A DNA stretch of 64,000 nucleotides from NCBI RefSeq assembly GCF_001046895.1, contig NZ_CAQI01000040.1:1-64000 (forward strand), written 5' to 3'. Positions 18,261-27,082 of the stretch are shown here, piece after piece. How positions within the stretch are numbered: position 1 is the first letter of the stretch; every line of letters starts with the position of its first letter. Source of the DNA: Pseudarthrobacter siccitolerans. GTDB lineage: Bacteria; Actinomycetota; Actinomycetes; Actinomycetales; Micrococcaceae. The notes under the pieces were generated by a model that saw only the letters and a program-made list of their open reading frames with translations, was not told the DNA's origin and made no database searches. The translations under genes were made by a program, and so were the position numbers.

Positions 18261-18306
18261 AACCCTGTTGTTTCCGCCCCCGCGGCGGAAGCAGCAGGGT
18301 TTTTTC
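18261..18306 (+). terminator. Terminator of tRNA-Val
   Basis: A long imperfect hairpin from AACCCTG to CAGGGT with an inner TTCCGCC/GGCGGAA stem, followed by six T. It is placed directly after the tRNA. Confidence 0.9.
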
Positions 18307-18357
18307 GTTCCCGCTGACCCGCCGGAAAATGTCGGTGCCCGGACATAGCTTTCAGGT

Positions 18358-18648
18358 ATGGAACATGTGATGGTGCGGACGGAAAACAACGGCATGCCGA
18401 CGGCGGTCATCTGCAACGGGAGGGAATGGGCCGTGGGTGCCGAACCAGTGCGCTGGTTCGAGCGCGTTAACTGGTGGGAAGTCAACCGGAGGATGCCCAA
18501 AGGCCTAAGCCGCGTGGACGTGGAGGTCTTACAGGTCCAGGTAAGGCTCGGAGGCAACAGCGGCTCTGACCTGACAACCATGCTGCTGGAGCGTGACGGC
18601 CTCGGCGGCGGATGGCGGCTGCGGGAGTCCGTCGCGGACGCCGCTTGA
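18358..18648 (+). CDS. Small DUF6504-like hypothetical protein
   Basis: A 96-residue protein. Its pattern (GMPTAVICNGREWAVGAEPVRWFERVNWWE, then VEVLQVQVRLGG, then LLLERDGLGGGWRLRE) resembles DUF6504 proteins, which elsewhere are found near translesion-polymerase genes; no such genes are here. It is basic and Trp-rich, with no signal peptide. The assignment comes from memory of the motif spacing, so it is only moderately sure. It is isolated between the tRNA-Val terminator and the iclR promoter region. Confidence 0.6.
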   Translation: MEHVMVRTENNGMPTAVICNGREWAVGAEPVRWFERVNWWEVNRRMPKGLSRVDVEVLQVQVRLGGNSGSDLTTMLLERDGLGGGWRLRESVADAA

Positions 18649-18722
18649 GGGCGGTACTGGCCCTCCGGCCTGCGGCTGCAAGTGCCGGCGGGCAGGCTCC
18701 TGCCGGGCCCGGGTATTGGAAA

Positions 18723-18763
18723 ACCCTCCACCGCGACTATTGGGGGATGCCGCGGTGGAGGGT
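18723..18763. terminator. Inverted repeat downstream of the small DUF6504-like gene
   Basis: Perfect 13-bp arms (18723-18735 and 18751-18763) around a 15-base loop, 75 bases after the stop of the upstream gene. No T-run, so termination is plausible rather than certain. Confidence 0.55.
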
Positions 18764-18873
18764 CTGAGATGAATATACCGTGAACTGCCGGAAACACGAA
18801 GCTGTCCGGAAAGTGTGTCGAAGCATCGCAGAGAGGCGGCGGGAGGGCCGCGGCTTGCTGGGACATGCACCAT

Positions 18874-18903
18874 TATGATGGTTAGTGTTCAGTCGAATGA
18901 ACA
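18874..18903 (+). promoter_or_regulatory. Promoter -10 and TGTTCA palindrome of the iclR gene
   Basis: A TATGAT -10 element (18874-18879) is followed at 18886-18903 by TGTTCA, six bases, TGAACA, a perfect palindrome that would cover the transcription start. The same TGTTCA unit occurs twice before the next gene. This is the arrangement expected for autoregulation by the IclR protein. Confidence 0.55.
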
Positions 18904-18933
18904 GCCCGCGCAGGCGCCTATATAAGGAGAATC

Positions 18934-19731
18934 ATGGCCGATTCCCGCAACTCCCGATCCTCTGACGGCCTGGGAAGCGCCTCACCGGCGCCCGCCGTCA
19001 CCCGTGCAGCCGCCGTGCTGGACGCCCTGGCCGCATCGGCAAGCGGGAGGCTGACCCTCAGTGATCTCGCCCGCGAGCTGGGGATCCCCAAATCCTCCAC
19101 GTCCAACCTCCTGCTGGCGCTCGAAGAAGCCCGCCTCATCAGCAGGCAGGGTGCCGAGTTCACCCTGGGCCGCAAGCTCGTGGAACTCGGTGCGGCCTAC
19201 CTGAGCCGGCTGGATGAGGTGCAGGAGTTCTACCGGTACTGCGAACAGGCTCCCACCCTGTCCAGGGAAACCGTCCGGATCGCCATGCTGGATGGGACGA
19301 ACGTCATTTACCTTGCCCGCTACGAGGGCCACCCCGCTGTGAGGCTCACTTCCAACATCGGGGACAAGATGCCGGTCTCGCTGTGCGCAGTGGGCAAGGC
19401 CTTGATCGCCCGGCTGCGTGACCACGACATCGACACCATGTTCCCTGACGACGCCGAGCTGCCTGTTATGACGCCGAAGTCCCTTCGGACCGGGGCGGAA
19501 CTCAAGTCCCAGCTGCGGACCATCCGCGAGCAGGGCTACGCCTTCGAGGATGAGGAATCCACCACGGGTGTGGTGTGCCTTGCGGTGTCGGTGCCCACCA
19601 GGGGTGCCCACGGTCCCAGCCTGGGCCTTTCCGTAACAGCGTTGAAGGCAACTTACACGGAAGAGCAGGGGTCCCAGATGGTCAAGGAACTCCGGGAGCT
19701 GGCGCGGTCCCTCGGCAATCCCATGGGCTGA
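18934..19731 (+). CDS. IclR family transcriptional regulator
   Basis: A 265-residue IclR-type regulator. The N-terminal winged helix is at about 25-85 (LTLSDLARELGIPKSSTSNLLLALEEARLI), and the C-terminal effector-binding domain at about 100-260 has the usual SLCAVGKALIA and EESTTGVVCLAVSVP segments. AAGGAG lies four to nine bases before the ATG. It is followed by an MHS-family transporter gene on the same strand, the probable target. IclR proteins paired with such transporters often respond to aromatic or organic acids; the effector here is unknown. Confidence 0.93.
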   Translation: MADSRNSRSSDGLGSASPAPAVTRAAAVLDALAASASGRLTLSDLARELGIPKSSTSNLLLALEEARLISRQGAEFTLGRKLVELGAAYLSRLDEVQEFYRYCEQAPTLSRETVRIAMLDGTNVIYLARYEGHPAVRLTSNIGDKMPVSLCAVGKALIARLRDHDIDTMFPDDAELPVMTPKSLRTGAELKSQLRTIREQGYAFEDEESTTGVVCLAVSVPTRGAHGPSLGLSVTALKATYTEEQGSQMVKELRELARSLGNPMG

Positions 19732-19781
19732 GTGCCGGGGGGCCTGCACAAAAGAATAATCTGCCCGCTGCATTTGCCCGT

Positions 19782-19808
19782 TGTTCAACTTACTGTACTC
19801 TGTTCAAC
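19782..19808 (+). promoter_or_regulatory. Direct repeat TGTTCAAC before the transporter gene
   Basis: TGTTCAAC occurs at 19782-19789 and again at 19801-19808, 19 bases apart, just before the transporter gene. It shares its core with the palindrome before iclR, so both may be IclR binding sites. Confidence 0.5.
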
Positions 19809-19884
19809 ATAGTGACCGACACAACATGTGCCGTCGCTGACCCACCAGGCCAACGGGGGCCTGGAGTGTGATGAGGGAGTTCTT

Positions 19885-21231
19885 GTGACAACTCGTACTA
19901 AAGCACCGCAGGCCGCGGACGGCGCCGTCGTCGAACCGGACCAGCTTCGTAGGGCAACTCTTGCCAGTTCCGTCGGTTCCGCGCTGGAGTACTACGACTT
20001 CTACATTTACGGCCTGGCCTCCGCGCTGATCTTCGGGCCGCTGTTTTTTGCCCCGCTGGGCGAGAGCGGGGCGGTTATCGCCTCCTTTGCCACCTATGGT
20101 GTGGGCTTCGCCGCCCGGCCGTTTGGCGGCGTGGTCTTCGGTTACATCGGTGACAGGTTCGGACGGAAGATGGTCCTGATCCTCACGATTGGCCTCATGG
20201 GCATGGCCAGTTTCGCCATCGGGCTGCTGCCCACCTTTGAGCAGGCGGGCATGCTGGGCGCCGTCCTCCTGGTGACCTTGCGCATCATCCAGGGCCTCGG
20301 GGCCGGCGCGGAGCAGGCCGGTGCCACCACGCTGATCTCCGAAGTCGCCCCGCGCCGGCGCCGCGGGTTCTTCGCTTCCCTGCCGTTCGTCGGCATCCAG
20401 CTGGGCACGCTCCTGGGGGCCGGCACCTTTGCCCTGATGGCCCTGGCGGACAAGTCCGTCCTGCAGGGCTGGCTGTGGCGGGTGCCCTTCCTGGCGAGCT
20501 TCATCCTGATTGTGATCGCCGTCTTTATCCGCCTCCGCCTCAAGGAGACGCCGGTCTTCCAGGAGCTGGAGAAGCATAAGGCCGTGGTGAAGAACCCGGT
20601 GGGCCAGATCTGGAAGCACTCCAAAAAGAACGTCCTGGTGGGCATTGGCCTGCGGATGGGCGAGAACGGTAACTCCTCCATCTACTCCGCCCTCCTGGTC
20701 TCGTTCATCAGCATGCCTGCCGGCGTCTTCGCAGGCGACAAGTTCATCGGCCCCACCGGCCTGCTGATCGCTGCCGCTTTTGCCGCGGTTATGGTGGTGA
20801 CGTTCGGCGCCCTCTCAGACCGTTTTGGCCGCGTCCCCGTTTACAGGTACGGCGCCCTGTTCCAGGCCGTTATCGCCCTTCCTGCGTTCTACCTGGTGAC
20901 GTTGGGCAACGTCACCCTCGTCTGGGTGGTGATGGTGGTGGGCATTGCCCTGGGCGTGCAGTCAATGCTCGGCCCCCAGTGCGCCCTGCTGCCGGAACTG
21001 TTCGGCTCCCAGCACCGGTTCACCGGCGTTGCGCTGAGCCGGGAACTCTCCGCCGTGCTGGCCGGAGGTTTTGCCCCCATGATCGGTGTGGCGCTGCTGG
21101 CCGCCACCAACCACTCATGGCTGGTTCCCGCCATCTATTCCCTGGTGCTGGCGTCGATCTCCTTTGTGGCCACATTCTTCACTCCCGAAACCGTGGGCCG
21201 CGACCTGGTGCTGGTGGAGGACGCCAGCTAG
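19885..21231 (+). CDS. MHS family MFS transporter (metabolite:H+ symporter)
   Basis: A 448-residue proton symporter of the metabolite:H+ symport family, whose members carry shikimate, alpha-ketoglutarate, citrate, proline/betaine and the like. The signature ASSVGSALEYYDFYIYGLASALIFGPLFF opens the first helix, and motif A is GYIGDRFGRKMVL; twelve membrane helices fit the hydrophobic pattern. The GTG at 19885 (VTTRTKAPQ) has AGGGAG five bases upstream and is preferred to the longer frame from 19828. The substrate cannot be read from sequence. Pairing with an IclR regulator suggests an organic or aromatic acid. Confidence 0.9.
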   Translation: MTTRTKAPQAADGAVVEPDQLRRATLASSVGSALEYYDFYIYGLASALIFGPLFFAPLGESGAVIASFATYGVGFAARPFGGVVFGYIGDRFGRKMVLILTIGLMGMASFAIGLLPTFEQAGMLGAVLLVTLRIIQGLGAGAEQAGATTLISEVAPRRRRGFFASLPFVGIQLGTLLGAGTFALMALADKSVLQGWLWRVPFLASFILIVIAVFIRLRLKETPVFQELEKHKAVVKNPVGQIWKHSKKNVLVGIGLRMGENGNSSIYSALLVSFISMPAGVFAGDKFIGPTGLLIAAAFAAVMVVTFGALSDRFGRVPVYRYGALFQAVIALPAFYLVTLGNVTLVWVVMVVGIALGVQSMLGPQCALLPELFGSQHRFTGVALSRELSAVLAGGFAPMIGVALLAATNHSWLVPAIYSLVLASISFVATFFTPETVGRDLVLVEDAS

Positions 21232-21243
21232 TCAAGGCTTTCC

Positions 21244-21288
21244 ACGAAACAGGGCGGCTTCCCGGGTGGGGAAGCCGCCCTGTTTCGT
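21244..21288. terminator. Bidirectional terminator between transporter and dehydrogenase genes
   Basis: A perfect 20-bp stem (21244-21263 with 21269-21288) with a five-base loop; the arms end in AAAC and GTTT. It separates two converging genes. Confidence 0.92.
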
Positions 21289-21302
21289 GCGTCCGGCCAG
21301 CT

Positions 21303-22355
21303 TTAGTAGAAGTGCACCGTGTCCACGAGGTGGGGCAGTTCGGCACCCTCGAGGAAGAGGCGGAGGTTGCCGCGGAAGCGTTCGGTGATCAGGCGGTTTT
21401 CCGCTGCGCTGAGGGCGGATGTGTGCGGCGAGACCAGCACGTTGGGGTGGCTCCAGAGCGGGCTGTCCTGGGGGAGCGGCTCCACTGCGAAGACGTCCAG
21501 GCAGGCGTAGGAGACCTGGCCGTTGTCCAGTGCTTCGAGCAGGGCTTCCTCGTCCACCACGGTTCCCCGGCCCACGTTGACGAAAACGGTGCCAGGCTTC
21601 ATGGCGGCGAACATGCCGCGGTCAAAGAGTTTTTCCGTGTAGGGCGTCCCCGGCAGCGTGTTGACCACGGCATCTGCCGTGGCCAGGAGGGCCGGGAGGC
21701 TGTCATTGGTGGCAACCTCGGCGATGCCCTCCAGCGGTTCCACCGTGCGTTTGGTGCCGCTGACTTTCATGCCGAGGGCCCGGGCAAGGCGGGCCGTTTC
21801 CATGCCGATCTCGCCGAGGCCGGCGACTACAAGCGTGGAGCCACTCACCAGCCGGGTGGGGGTGCGCAGGTCAGGCCAGAGTTTGGCTCCCTGGTCGCGG
21901 ACCAGCTCCGCCGTGCGCTTGAAGCCGTTGAGGATTCCCATGGTGGCGAATTCGGCCAGCGGAAGGGCATGGACTCCGGCGGAGGTGGTCACCTTGAACT
22001 TTTGGAGCGTTTCCTGATCGAGGCCGGAGGCCTTGACTGCCCCGCCGGCTCCCGCCGCCATGGCGTGCACCCACTGGAGGTGCGGGTTTTCGCGTGCAAC
22101 GCGGGCAAGGCCCGCGGGGCTTTCGTTGGGCATGCCGTACAGGACCTGTGCCTGGTTGACCATGGCCCAATAGCGTTCCTCCTGCTCCGGCGACCGCTGG
22201 AAAGCAGGATCGCCGGCGTGGTCGGCGGGGTACCGCTCCGGCGGCAGCAGATCGGGCTCGTACAGCACGGTAACGGATGGGTCGACGGCGCGGATGCGGT
22301 CCACCAGCTCAGCTTCGAGCGGGACGGCAATGGCCACAGTAAGGGGAGAGGTCAT
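21303..22355 (-). CDS. D-isomer-specific 2-hydroxyacid dehydrogenase
   Basis: NAD(P)-dependent oxidoreductase of 350 residues that interconverts 2-ketoacids and D-2-hydroxyacids. The Rossmann motif is VVAGLGEIGMETARLARALGM. The catalytic Arg is in NVGRGTVVDEEAL, the Glu in DVFAVEPLP and the His in SPHTSALSAAEN. The ATG at 22355 is chosen; the frame runs 17 codons further without a better ribosome site. It lies 66 bases downstream of a GntR regulator gene on the same strand, beside divergent gnd. A 2-ketogluconate or glyoxylate reductase role would fit that setting but is inference. Confidence 0.88.
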   Translation of the reverse strand: MTSPLTVAIAVPLEAELVDRIRAVDPSVTVLYEPDLLPPERYPADHAGDPAFQRSPEQEERYWAMVNQAQVLYGMPNESPAGLARVARENPHLQWVHAMAAGAGGAVKASGLDQETLQKFKVTTSAGVHALPLAEFATMGILNGFKRTAELVRDQGAKLWPDLRTPTRLVSGSTLVVAGLGEIGMETARLARALGMKVSGTKRTVEPLEGIAEVATNDSLPALLATADAVVNTLPGTPYTEKLFDRGMFAAMKPGTVFVNVGRGTVVDEEALLEALDNGQVSYACLDVFAVEPLPQDSPLWSHPNVLVSPHTSALSAAENRLITERFRGNLRLFLEGAELPHLVDTVHFY

Positions 22356-22421
22356 CTGTTCATCATACTGAATAGAGGCAAGGATAGTGGACAACTTTGA
22401 ACCCAATCCCGTCCCGCAGTG

Positions 22422-23147
22422 TCAGCGCCGCACGGGGATAAAAACCCGCGGCTGCTCCGTCCACGTATCCGACATCTGGGACATGGTCCGGCGCATGATC
22501 CGGTCGGAGGCGTCCCGTGCCGCCGCACTGTCCCCCCGTGAAATAGCTTCTGCCACATCCACATGCCACTGCAGGGCAGCCTCGTGCGGGTGGTCGGGCA
22601 TGAGGCCATGGACGGTGCGCCCCGTCAGCGTCTCGGCCACCTGGCCCATCAGGTTGGCGAACATTTCATTGCCGGAGCCGGAGAGCAGCAGGGAATGGAA
22701 CTGGATGTCCAGCTCCAGGAAGCGTGGCACCTCACCGTTGTGCCCGGCGTCGCGCATTGCGTAGGCAACGTCCACCAGCTCGAGCCGCAACGGCGCCGGC
22801 GCGTTCTGGGCGGCGAGCTCTGCGGCAGCGGGTTCGACGGCGGCGCGCAGCTCCGCCAGTGAACGCAGCTGGGCCCCGCGGGCGTCACTGGCCAAACGCC
22901 ATCGGATGACCTGCGGGTCAAAAGGATTCCAGCGGCTGGGCGGCAAGACCCTGATGCCTACCCGCTTGGTGGTTTCCACCAGGCCCAGGGACTGCAGGAC
23001 GCGCACCGCCTCACGGATAACCGACCGCGAAACCTTCAGTTCAACCTCGAGCTGCTCGGCCAGCATCACATGTCCGGCGGGCAGGTTGCCCGAGACAATA
23101 CGGGTGCCAAGATTCTCGATGGCACGGTGGTGCAGGCTGGTGGTCAT
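22422..23147 (-). CDS. GntR/FadR-type (FCD domain) regulator
   Basis: A 241-residue GntR-family regulator. The winged helix is at about 10-75 (LAEQLEVELKVSRSVIREAVRVLQSLGLVE), and the all-helical FCD ligand domain at about 95-225 has metal-site candidates in LDIQFHSLLL and in the C-terminal QWHVDVAEAI segment. The ATG at 23147 (TTSLHHRAIENLG) fits the family better than the longer frame. Divergent from gnd and upstream of the 2-hydroxyacid dehydrogenase gene, it may control both, with a gluconate-type effector; that is inferred from position. Confidence 0.9.
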   Translation of the reverse strand: MTTSLHHRAIENLGTRIVSGNLPAGHVMLAEQLEVELKVSRSVIREAVRVLQSLGLVETTKRVGIRVLPPSRWNPFDPQVIRWRLASDARGAQLRSLAELRAAVEPAAAELAAQNAPAPLRLELVDVAYAMRDAGHNGEVPRFLELDIQFHSLLLSGSGNEMFANLMGQVAETLTGRTVHGLMPDHPHEAALQWHVDVAEAISRGDSAAARDASDRIMRRTMSQMSDTWTEQPRVFIPVRR

Positions 23148-23268
23148 GGAATCAAGACTAGTGGGACTGCCCACCCGGACTGCTTTTACGATGGACGGCC
23201 GAAGACACAAAGGGTTCCAATAGGTGGGCGTTACTTTTTTGTGACCGCGCGAATATATATGCTTTATT

Positions 23269-23283
23269 CAGACCCCCGGTCTG
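23269..23283. promoter_or_regulatory. Short palindrome in the GntR-gnd intergenic region
   Basis: CAGAC, five bases, GTCTG, perfect arms, 63 bases before the gnd start and just after an AT-rich stretch (AATATATATGC) that could hold promoter elements. Candidate GntR operator. Confidence 0.35.
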
Positions 23284-23345
23284 CAACTGTGCTTCCGCCA
23301 AGGGAGCCCCTGCACATCCATCGCACAGTATGAATTGGAGTTTTG

Positions 23346-24782
23346 ATGTCTGCACACATCGGTGTCACCGGCCTTGCGGTCATGGGTGCCAACCTGGCCC
23401 GCAACCTCGCACGGAACGGCTTCACGGTCGCACTGCACAACCGGTCCGTGGAGAAAACAGACGCCCTGCTCGAACGGTACGGCTCCGAGGGCGACTTCGT
23501 CCGGACCGAAAGCCTGCAGGAGCTCGTGGACTCGCTGGAGAAGCCCCGCCGTGTGCTGATCATGGTCAAGGCCGGCAAGCCCGTTGACTCCGTCATCGAA
23601 CAGCTGGAGCCGCTGCTGGAAGCCGGTGACATCATCATCGACGCCGGCAACTCCCACTACGAGGACACCCGCCGCCGCGAAGCCGCGCTGGCCAAGAAGG
23701 ACCTGCACTTCGTAGGCGTCGGCGTATCCGGCGGCGAGGAAGGCGCCCTGAACGGCCCGTCGATCATGCCCGGCGGTTCCAAGGAGTCCTACAAGGCCCT
23801 CGGCCCGCTGCTGGAAAAGATCTCCGCCAAAGTGGACGGCGAACCGTGCTGCGCCTGGGTGGGAACCGACGGCGCCGGCCACTTCGTCAAGATGGTGCAC
23901 AACGGCATCGAATACGCCGACATGCAGGTCATCGGCGAAGCCTTCGACCTGCTGCGCTCCGGTGCAGGCATCGAGCCGGCTGAGCAGTCCAAGATCTTCT
24001 CCGAGTGGAACAAGGGCGAACTGTCCTCCTTCCTGATAGAAATCTCCGCCGAGGTCCTGGGCCACGTTGACGCCAAGACCGGCAAGCCCTTCGTCGACGT
24101 CGTGGTGGACGCCGCGGGCCAGAAGGGAACCGGCCGGTGGACGGTCATCTCCGCACTGGAACTGGGCTCTCCTGTCTCCGGCATCGCCGAATCCGTGTTC
24201 GCCCGCGCCCTGTCTTCCCAGGCGGGCCAGCGCAAGCTCGGCCAGGAACTGCTGGCCGGCAACGAAGCATCCGTGGAAATCCCGGAGACCTTCGTGGAAG
24301 ACGTCCGGCAGGCACTGTACGCCTCCAAGCTGGTCTCCTACGCCCAGGGCCTGGACATGCTCACCTCCGCCGCAAAGGAATACGGCTGGGACCTGAAGCT
24401 GGACGAGATCGCTTCCCTGTGGCGCGCCGGCTGCATCATCCGCGCCGAACTGCTCAAGGACATCACCAAGGCCTACGCTGCTGACGAGAAGCCCGCGAAC
24501 CTGCTGTTCGCCCCGGCCTTCACCAAGGCCATCGCCGACGCACTGCCCGCCTGGCGCCGTGTTGTTGCCACCGCCGTCCAGCTGGGCATTCCCGTTCCGG
24601 TGTTCTCCTCGTCGCTGGCCTACTACGACGGCCTGCGCCGCAAGCGCGTTGCCGCCGCCCTGATCCAGGGCCAGCGCGACCTGTTCGGCGCCCACACCTA
24701 CGGCCGCGTTGACGCCGAGGGCACGTTCCACACCCTTTGGGGCGAGGACAAGTCCGAAATCGAAGCAGTGGACACACACTAA
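23346..24782 (+). CDS. gnd: 6-phosphogluconate dehydrogenase, NADP-dependent, decarboxylating
   Basis: Oxidises and decarboxylates 6-phosphogluconate to ribulose 5-phosphate in the pentose phosphate pathway, making NADPH. At 478 residues it is the long form. The N-terminal motif is GVTGLAVMGANLARNLARNG, substrate-binding segments are GVGVSGGEEGALNGPSIMPGG and FVKMVHNGIEYADMQ, and the tail is typical. The ATG at 23346 has GGAG five bases upstream. Its product can enter RpiB or the epimerase route; rpiB is also in this window. It is followed by two strong terminators. Confidence 0.97.
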   Translation: MSAHIGVTGLAVMGANLARNLARNGFTVALHNRSVEKTDALLERYGSEGDFVRTESLQELVDSLEKPRRVLIMVKAGKPVDSVIEQLEPLLEAGDIIIDAGNSHYEDTRRREAALAKKDLHFVGVGVSGGEEGALNGPSIMPGGSKESYKALGPLLEKISAKVDGEPCCAWVGTDGAGHFVKMVHNGIEYADMQVIGEAFDLLRSGAGIEPAEQSKIFSEWNKGELSSFLIEISAEVLGHVDAKTGKPFVDVVVDAAGQKGTGRWTVISALELGSPVSGIAESVFARALSSQAGQRKLGQELLAGNEASVEIPETFVEDVRQALYASKLVSYAQGLDMLTSAAKEYGWDLKLDEIASLWRAGCIIRAELLKDITKAYAADEKPANLLFAPAFTKAIADALPAWRRVVATAVQLGIPVPVFSSSLAYYDGLRRKRVAAALIQGQRDLFGAHTYGRVDAEGTFHTLWGEDKSEIEAVDTH

Positions 24783-24800
24783 CGTCCAGCCGCATCAGCG

Positions 24801-24843
24801 AACGGCCGGCAGTTCCCGGGATTCTTTCGGGAACTGCCGGCCG
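24801..24843. terminator. Terminator after gnd
   Basis: A stem of about 18 bp, AACGGCCGGCAGTTCCCG with its complement, followed by TTTTC on the plus strand. It stops gnd. Confidence 0.92.
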
Positions 24844-24863
24844 TTTTCTCTGCGCGTGTACGC

Positions 24864-24910
24864 AAAAGGCCCGGGACCGCTGCCGCATTGGCAGCAGTCC
24901 CGGGCCTTTT
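24864..24910. terminator. Terminator after cysE
   Basis: An outer stem AAAAGGCCCGGGA with its complement, plus an inner CTGCC/GGCAG stem, ending in TTTT on the plus strand and AAAA/TTTT on the other. It lies 22 bases beyond the cysE stop and can act both ways. Confidence 0.9.
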
Positions 24911-24931
24911 ACCGGGTAGACCGGGTTAGGC

Positions 24932-25516
24932 CTAGATGCGGTACTCGATGTCGTACTCCGCCGGGTCCACCGCGGGCTTGGTTTCCCGCTGTGCGTCCCG
25001 GTGGCGCCACTTGGCAGGGATACCGGTCACGATCGATTCGGGCGGCGCGTCCTTGACCACCACGGCGTTGGCGCCCACTGCACTGTCGCGGCCGATCGTG
25101 ATCGGGCCCAGGATCTTGGCACCGGCACCGATGGTCACCCGGTCCTCGATGGTGGGGTGCCGTTTGATCTTGGCCAGCGAACGGCCTCCCAGCGTGACGC
25201 CGTGGTAGATCATCACGTCCTCGCCGATCTCCGCAGTCTCACCGATCACCACACCCATGCCGTGGTCGATAAAGAACCTGCGGCCGATGGTGGCACCTGG
25301 ATGGATCTCAATACCGGTCCAGGAGCGGCCCAGCTGGGACAGGAGGCGGGCCGGGAACCGGAGGGACGGATTCTGCCACAGGCGGTGCGTCAGCCGGTGG
25401 ATCCAGATGGCATGGAGGCCGGAATAAGCGAAAAAGTTCTCAAAAGAACCTCGCGCCGCCGGGTCGTGGGACCGGGCGGCGTCGAGGTCTTCCTTCAGTC
25501 TTGCGAAAAAGCCCAC
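24932..25516 (-). CDS. cysE: Serine O-acetyltransferase
   Basis: Acetylates serine to O-acetylserine, the first step of cysteine synthesis; 194 residues, the short EpsC-type form common in Gram-positives. The N-terminal helical part ([16 protein letters not shown]) leads into left-handed beta-helix hexapeptide repeats ([41 protein letters not shown]), which hold the catalytic His. It lies 40 bases downstream of cysK on the same strand, so the two enzymes of the pathway are cotranscribed and may form the cysteine synthase complex. The tail ends in EYDIEYRI; a terminal Ile is the usual residue for docking into CysK. Confidence 0.96.
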   Translation of the reverse strand: MGFFARLKEDLDAARSHDPAARGSFENFFAYSGLHAIWIHRLTHRLWQNPSLRFPARLLSQLGRSWTGIEIHPGATIGRRFFIDHGMGVVIGETAEIGEDVMIYHGVTLGGRSLAKIKRHPTIEDRVTIGAGAKILGPITIGRDSAVGANAVVVKDAPPESIVTGIPAKWRHRDAQRETKPAVDPAEYDIEYRI

Positions 25517-25556
25517 GAAGTTCTTTCTACAGGAAACGGGCGGTGGGCGGCTCTAA

Positions 25557-26492
25557 TCAGCCGCGGATGTCGTCATACAGCACCGTGGAGATGTAACGCT
25601 CGCCAAAGTCGCAGACCACTGCAACGATCAGCTTGCCGGCGTTCTCGGGGCGCTTGGCCAGTTCCAGGGCGCCCCAGACGATGGCGCCGGAGGAGATGCC
25701 GCCCAGGATGCCTTCCTTGACGCCGAGCTCGCGGGCGACGCGGACCGAGTCCTCGAGGGTGGCGTCCAGGACTTCGTCGTAGACGTTGGTGTCCAGGATT
25801 TCGGGCACAAAGTTGGCGCCGATGCCCTGGATCTTGTGCGGGCCGGGAGCGCCGCCGTTGAGGATGGCGGAGTCCTTGGGTTCGATCGCAACGATCTGCA
25901 CGCCGGGCTTGCGTTCCTTCAGGACCTGGCCGACGCCGGTGACGGTTCCGCCGGTGCCGATGCCCGCGACGAAGATGTCCACCTGGCCTTCGGTGTCGGC
26001 CCAGATTTCCTCGGCCGTGGTGGTGCGGTGGATTTCCGGGTTGGCCTCGTTGGCGAACTGCTGGGCCCAGATGGAGTTCTCGGTGTTGGCCACAATTTCC
26101 TGGGCCTTATCGACGGCGCCGCGCATGCCCTCGGAACCCGGGGTCAGCACAATCTCTGCACCAAAGGCACGCAGCATGACACGGCGCTCTGTGGACATGG
26201 TCTCCGGCATGGTGAGGATGACCTTGTAGCCGCGGGCAGCGCCAACCATGGCCAGGGCGATGCCCGTGTTTCCGGAGGTGCCTTCCACGATGGTGCCGCC
26301 GGGCTTCAGGGCGCCGGACTTCTCCGCCGCGTCCACGATGGCCACACCGATGCGGTCCTTCACGCTGTTAGCCGGGTTGTAGAACTCGAGCTTGACGGCA
26401 ACGGTGGCATCCAGCCCTTCGCTGAGCCGGTTGAGCTTGACCAGCGGGGTGCCGCCGACGAGCTGCGTCACGTCGTCATAAATCCGTGCCAT
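25557..26492 (-). CDS. cysK: Cysteine synthase A (O-acetylserine sulfhydrylase)
   Basis: PLP enzyme of 311 residues that makes cysteine from O-acetylserine and sulfide. The PLP lysine is K45 in [11 protein letters not shown], the substrate loop is [11 protein letters not shown], and the phosphate-binding glycine loop is [17 protein letters not shown]. It is upstream of cysE in the same operon and downstream of msrA on the same strand. The 65-base msrA-cysK gap contains GTTAGG and CCTAAC (26510-26515 and 26534-26539), a weak operator candidate. Length and motifs are those of CysK rather than cystathionine beta-synthase. Confidence 0.97.
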   Translation of the reverse strand: MARIYDDVTQLVGGTPLVKLNRLSEGLDATVAVKLEFYNPANSVKDRIGVAIVDAAEKSGALKPGGTIVEGTSGNTGIALAMVGAARGYKVILTMPETMSTERRVMLRAFGAEIVLTPGSEGMRGAVDKAQEIVANTENSIWAQQFANEANPEIHRTTTAEEIWADTEGQVDIFVAGIGTGGTVTGVGQVLKERKPGVQIVAIEPKDSAILNGGAPGPHKIQGIGANFVPEILDTNVYDEVLDATLEDSVRVARELGVKEGILGGISSGAIVWGALELAKRPENAGKLIVAVVCDFGERYISTVLYDDIRG

Positions 26493-26557
26493 GTAGATAC
26501 GCCTATCTGGTTAGGGGTGAATACTGAGGTCAGCCTAACGAGGCCGCGTAACACCCG

Positions 26558-27082
26558 CTAAGCGTTAAGCCATGCAGAGTAATATTTCCTTGCCTTCGCC
26601 AGCTTGGGGTTGATGATCACCTGGCAGTATCCCTGCTCAGGATGTTTGGCGTAGTAGTTCTGGTGGAACTCCTCGGCAACGTAAAACCGGGAGAGCCGGC
26701 TGACCTCAGTGACGATGGGATTCGCCCACAAAGCCTGATTCCGGTCGATGGCTTCCTCGAACAGGATCTTCTCTTCCGTGGTTTCGTAGAACATGGACGA
26801 ACGGTACTGCGTCCCCACGTCGTACCCCTGGCGGTTGAGGGTGGTGGGGTCATGCAGGGCGAAGAACATGTCCAGGATCACCTCCGCTGGAATGATGTCC
26901 TCGTCGAACGTCACTGCCACCACTTCGGCATGTCCGGTGGTGCCGTTGCAGACCGAGTAGTAGTCCGGGTTCGGATCGTGGCCCCCCGTGTAGCCGGATA
27001 CGACGGAGCTGACGCCCCTGGTCTTCTGGTAGACGGCGTCAAGGCACCAGAAGCAGCCTCCGCCTAGAACAAAAGTTTTCAT
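26558..27082 (-). CDS. msrA: Peptide-methionine (S)-S-oxide reductase
   Basis: Repairs oxidised methionine in proteins; 174 residues. The catalytic cysteine is C10 in GGGCFWCLDA, followed by GVSSVVSGYTGG and the FDEDIIPAEVILDMFFALHDPTTLNRQGYDVG block. The ATG at 27082 is used because the family starts at TFVLGGGCFWC; a GTG at 27106 would add eight residues and cannot be excluded. It stands upstream of cysK-cysE, which groups sulfur amino acid synthesis and repair. Confidence 0.96.
   Translation of the reverse strand: MKTFVLGGGCFWCLDAVYQKTRGVSSVVSGYTGGHDPNPDYYSVCNGTTGHAEVVAVTFDEDIIPAEVILDMFFALHDPTTLNRQGYDVGTQYRSSMFYETTEEKILFEEAIDRNQALWANPIVTEVSRLSRFYVAEEFHQNYYAKHPEQGYCQVIINPKLAKARKYYSAWLNA

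Noticed and set aside
23268..24779. 503-codon minus-strand frame opposite gnd
   Set aside because: Shadow of gnd; same GC-skew effect.
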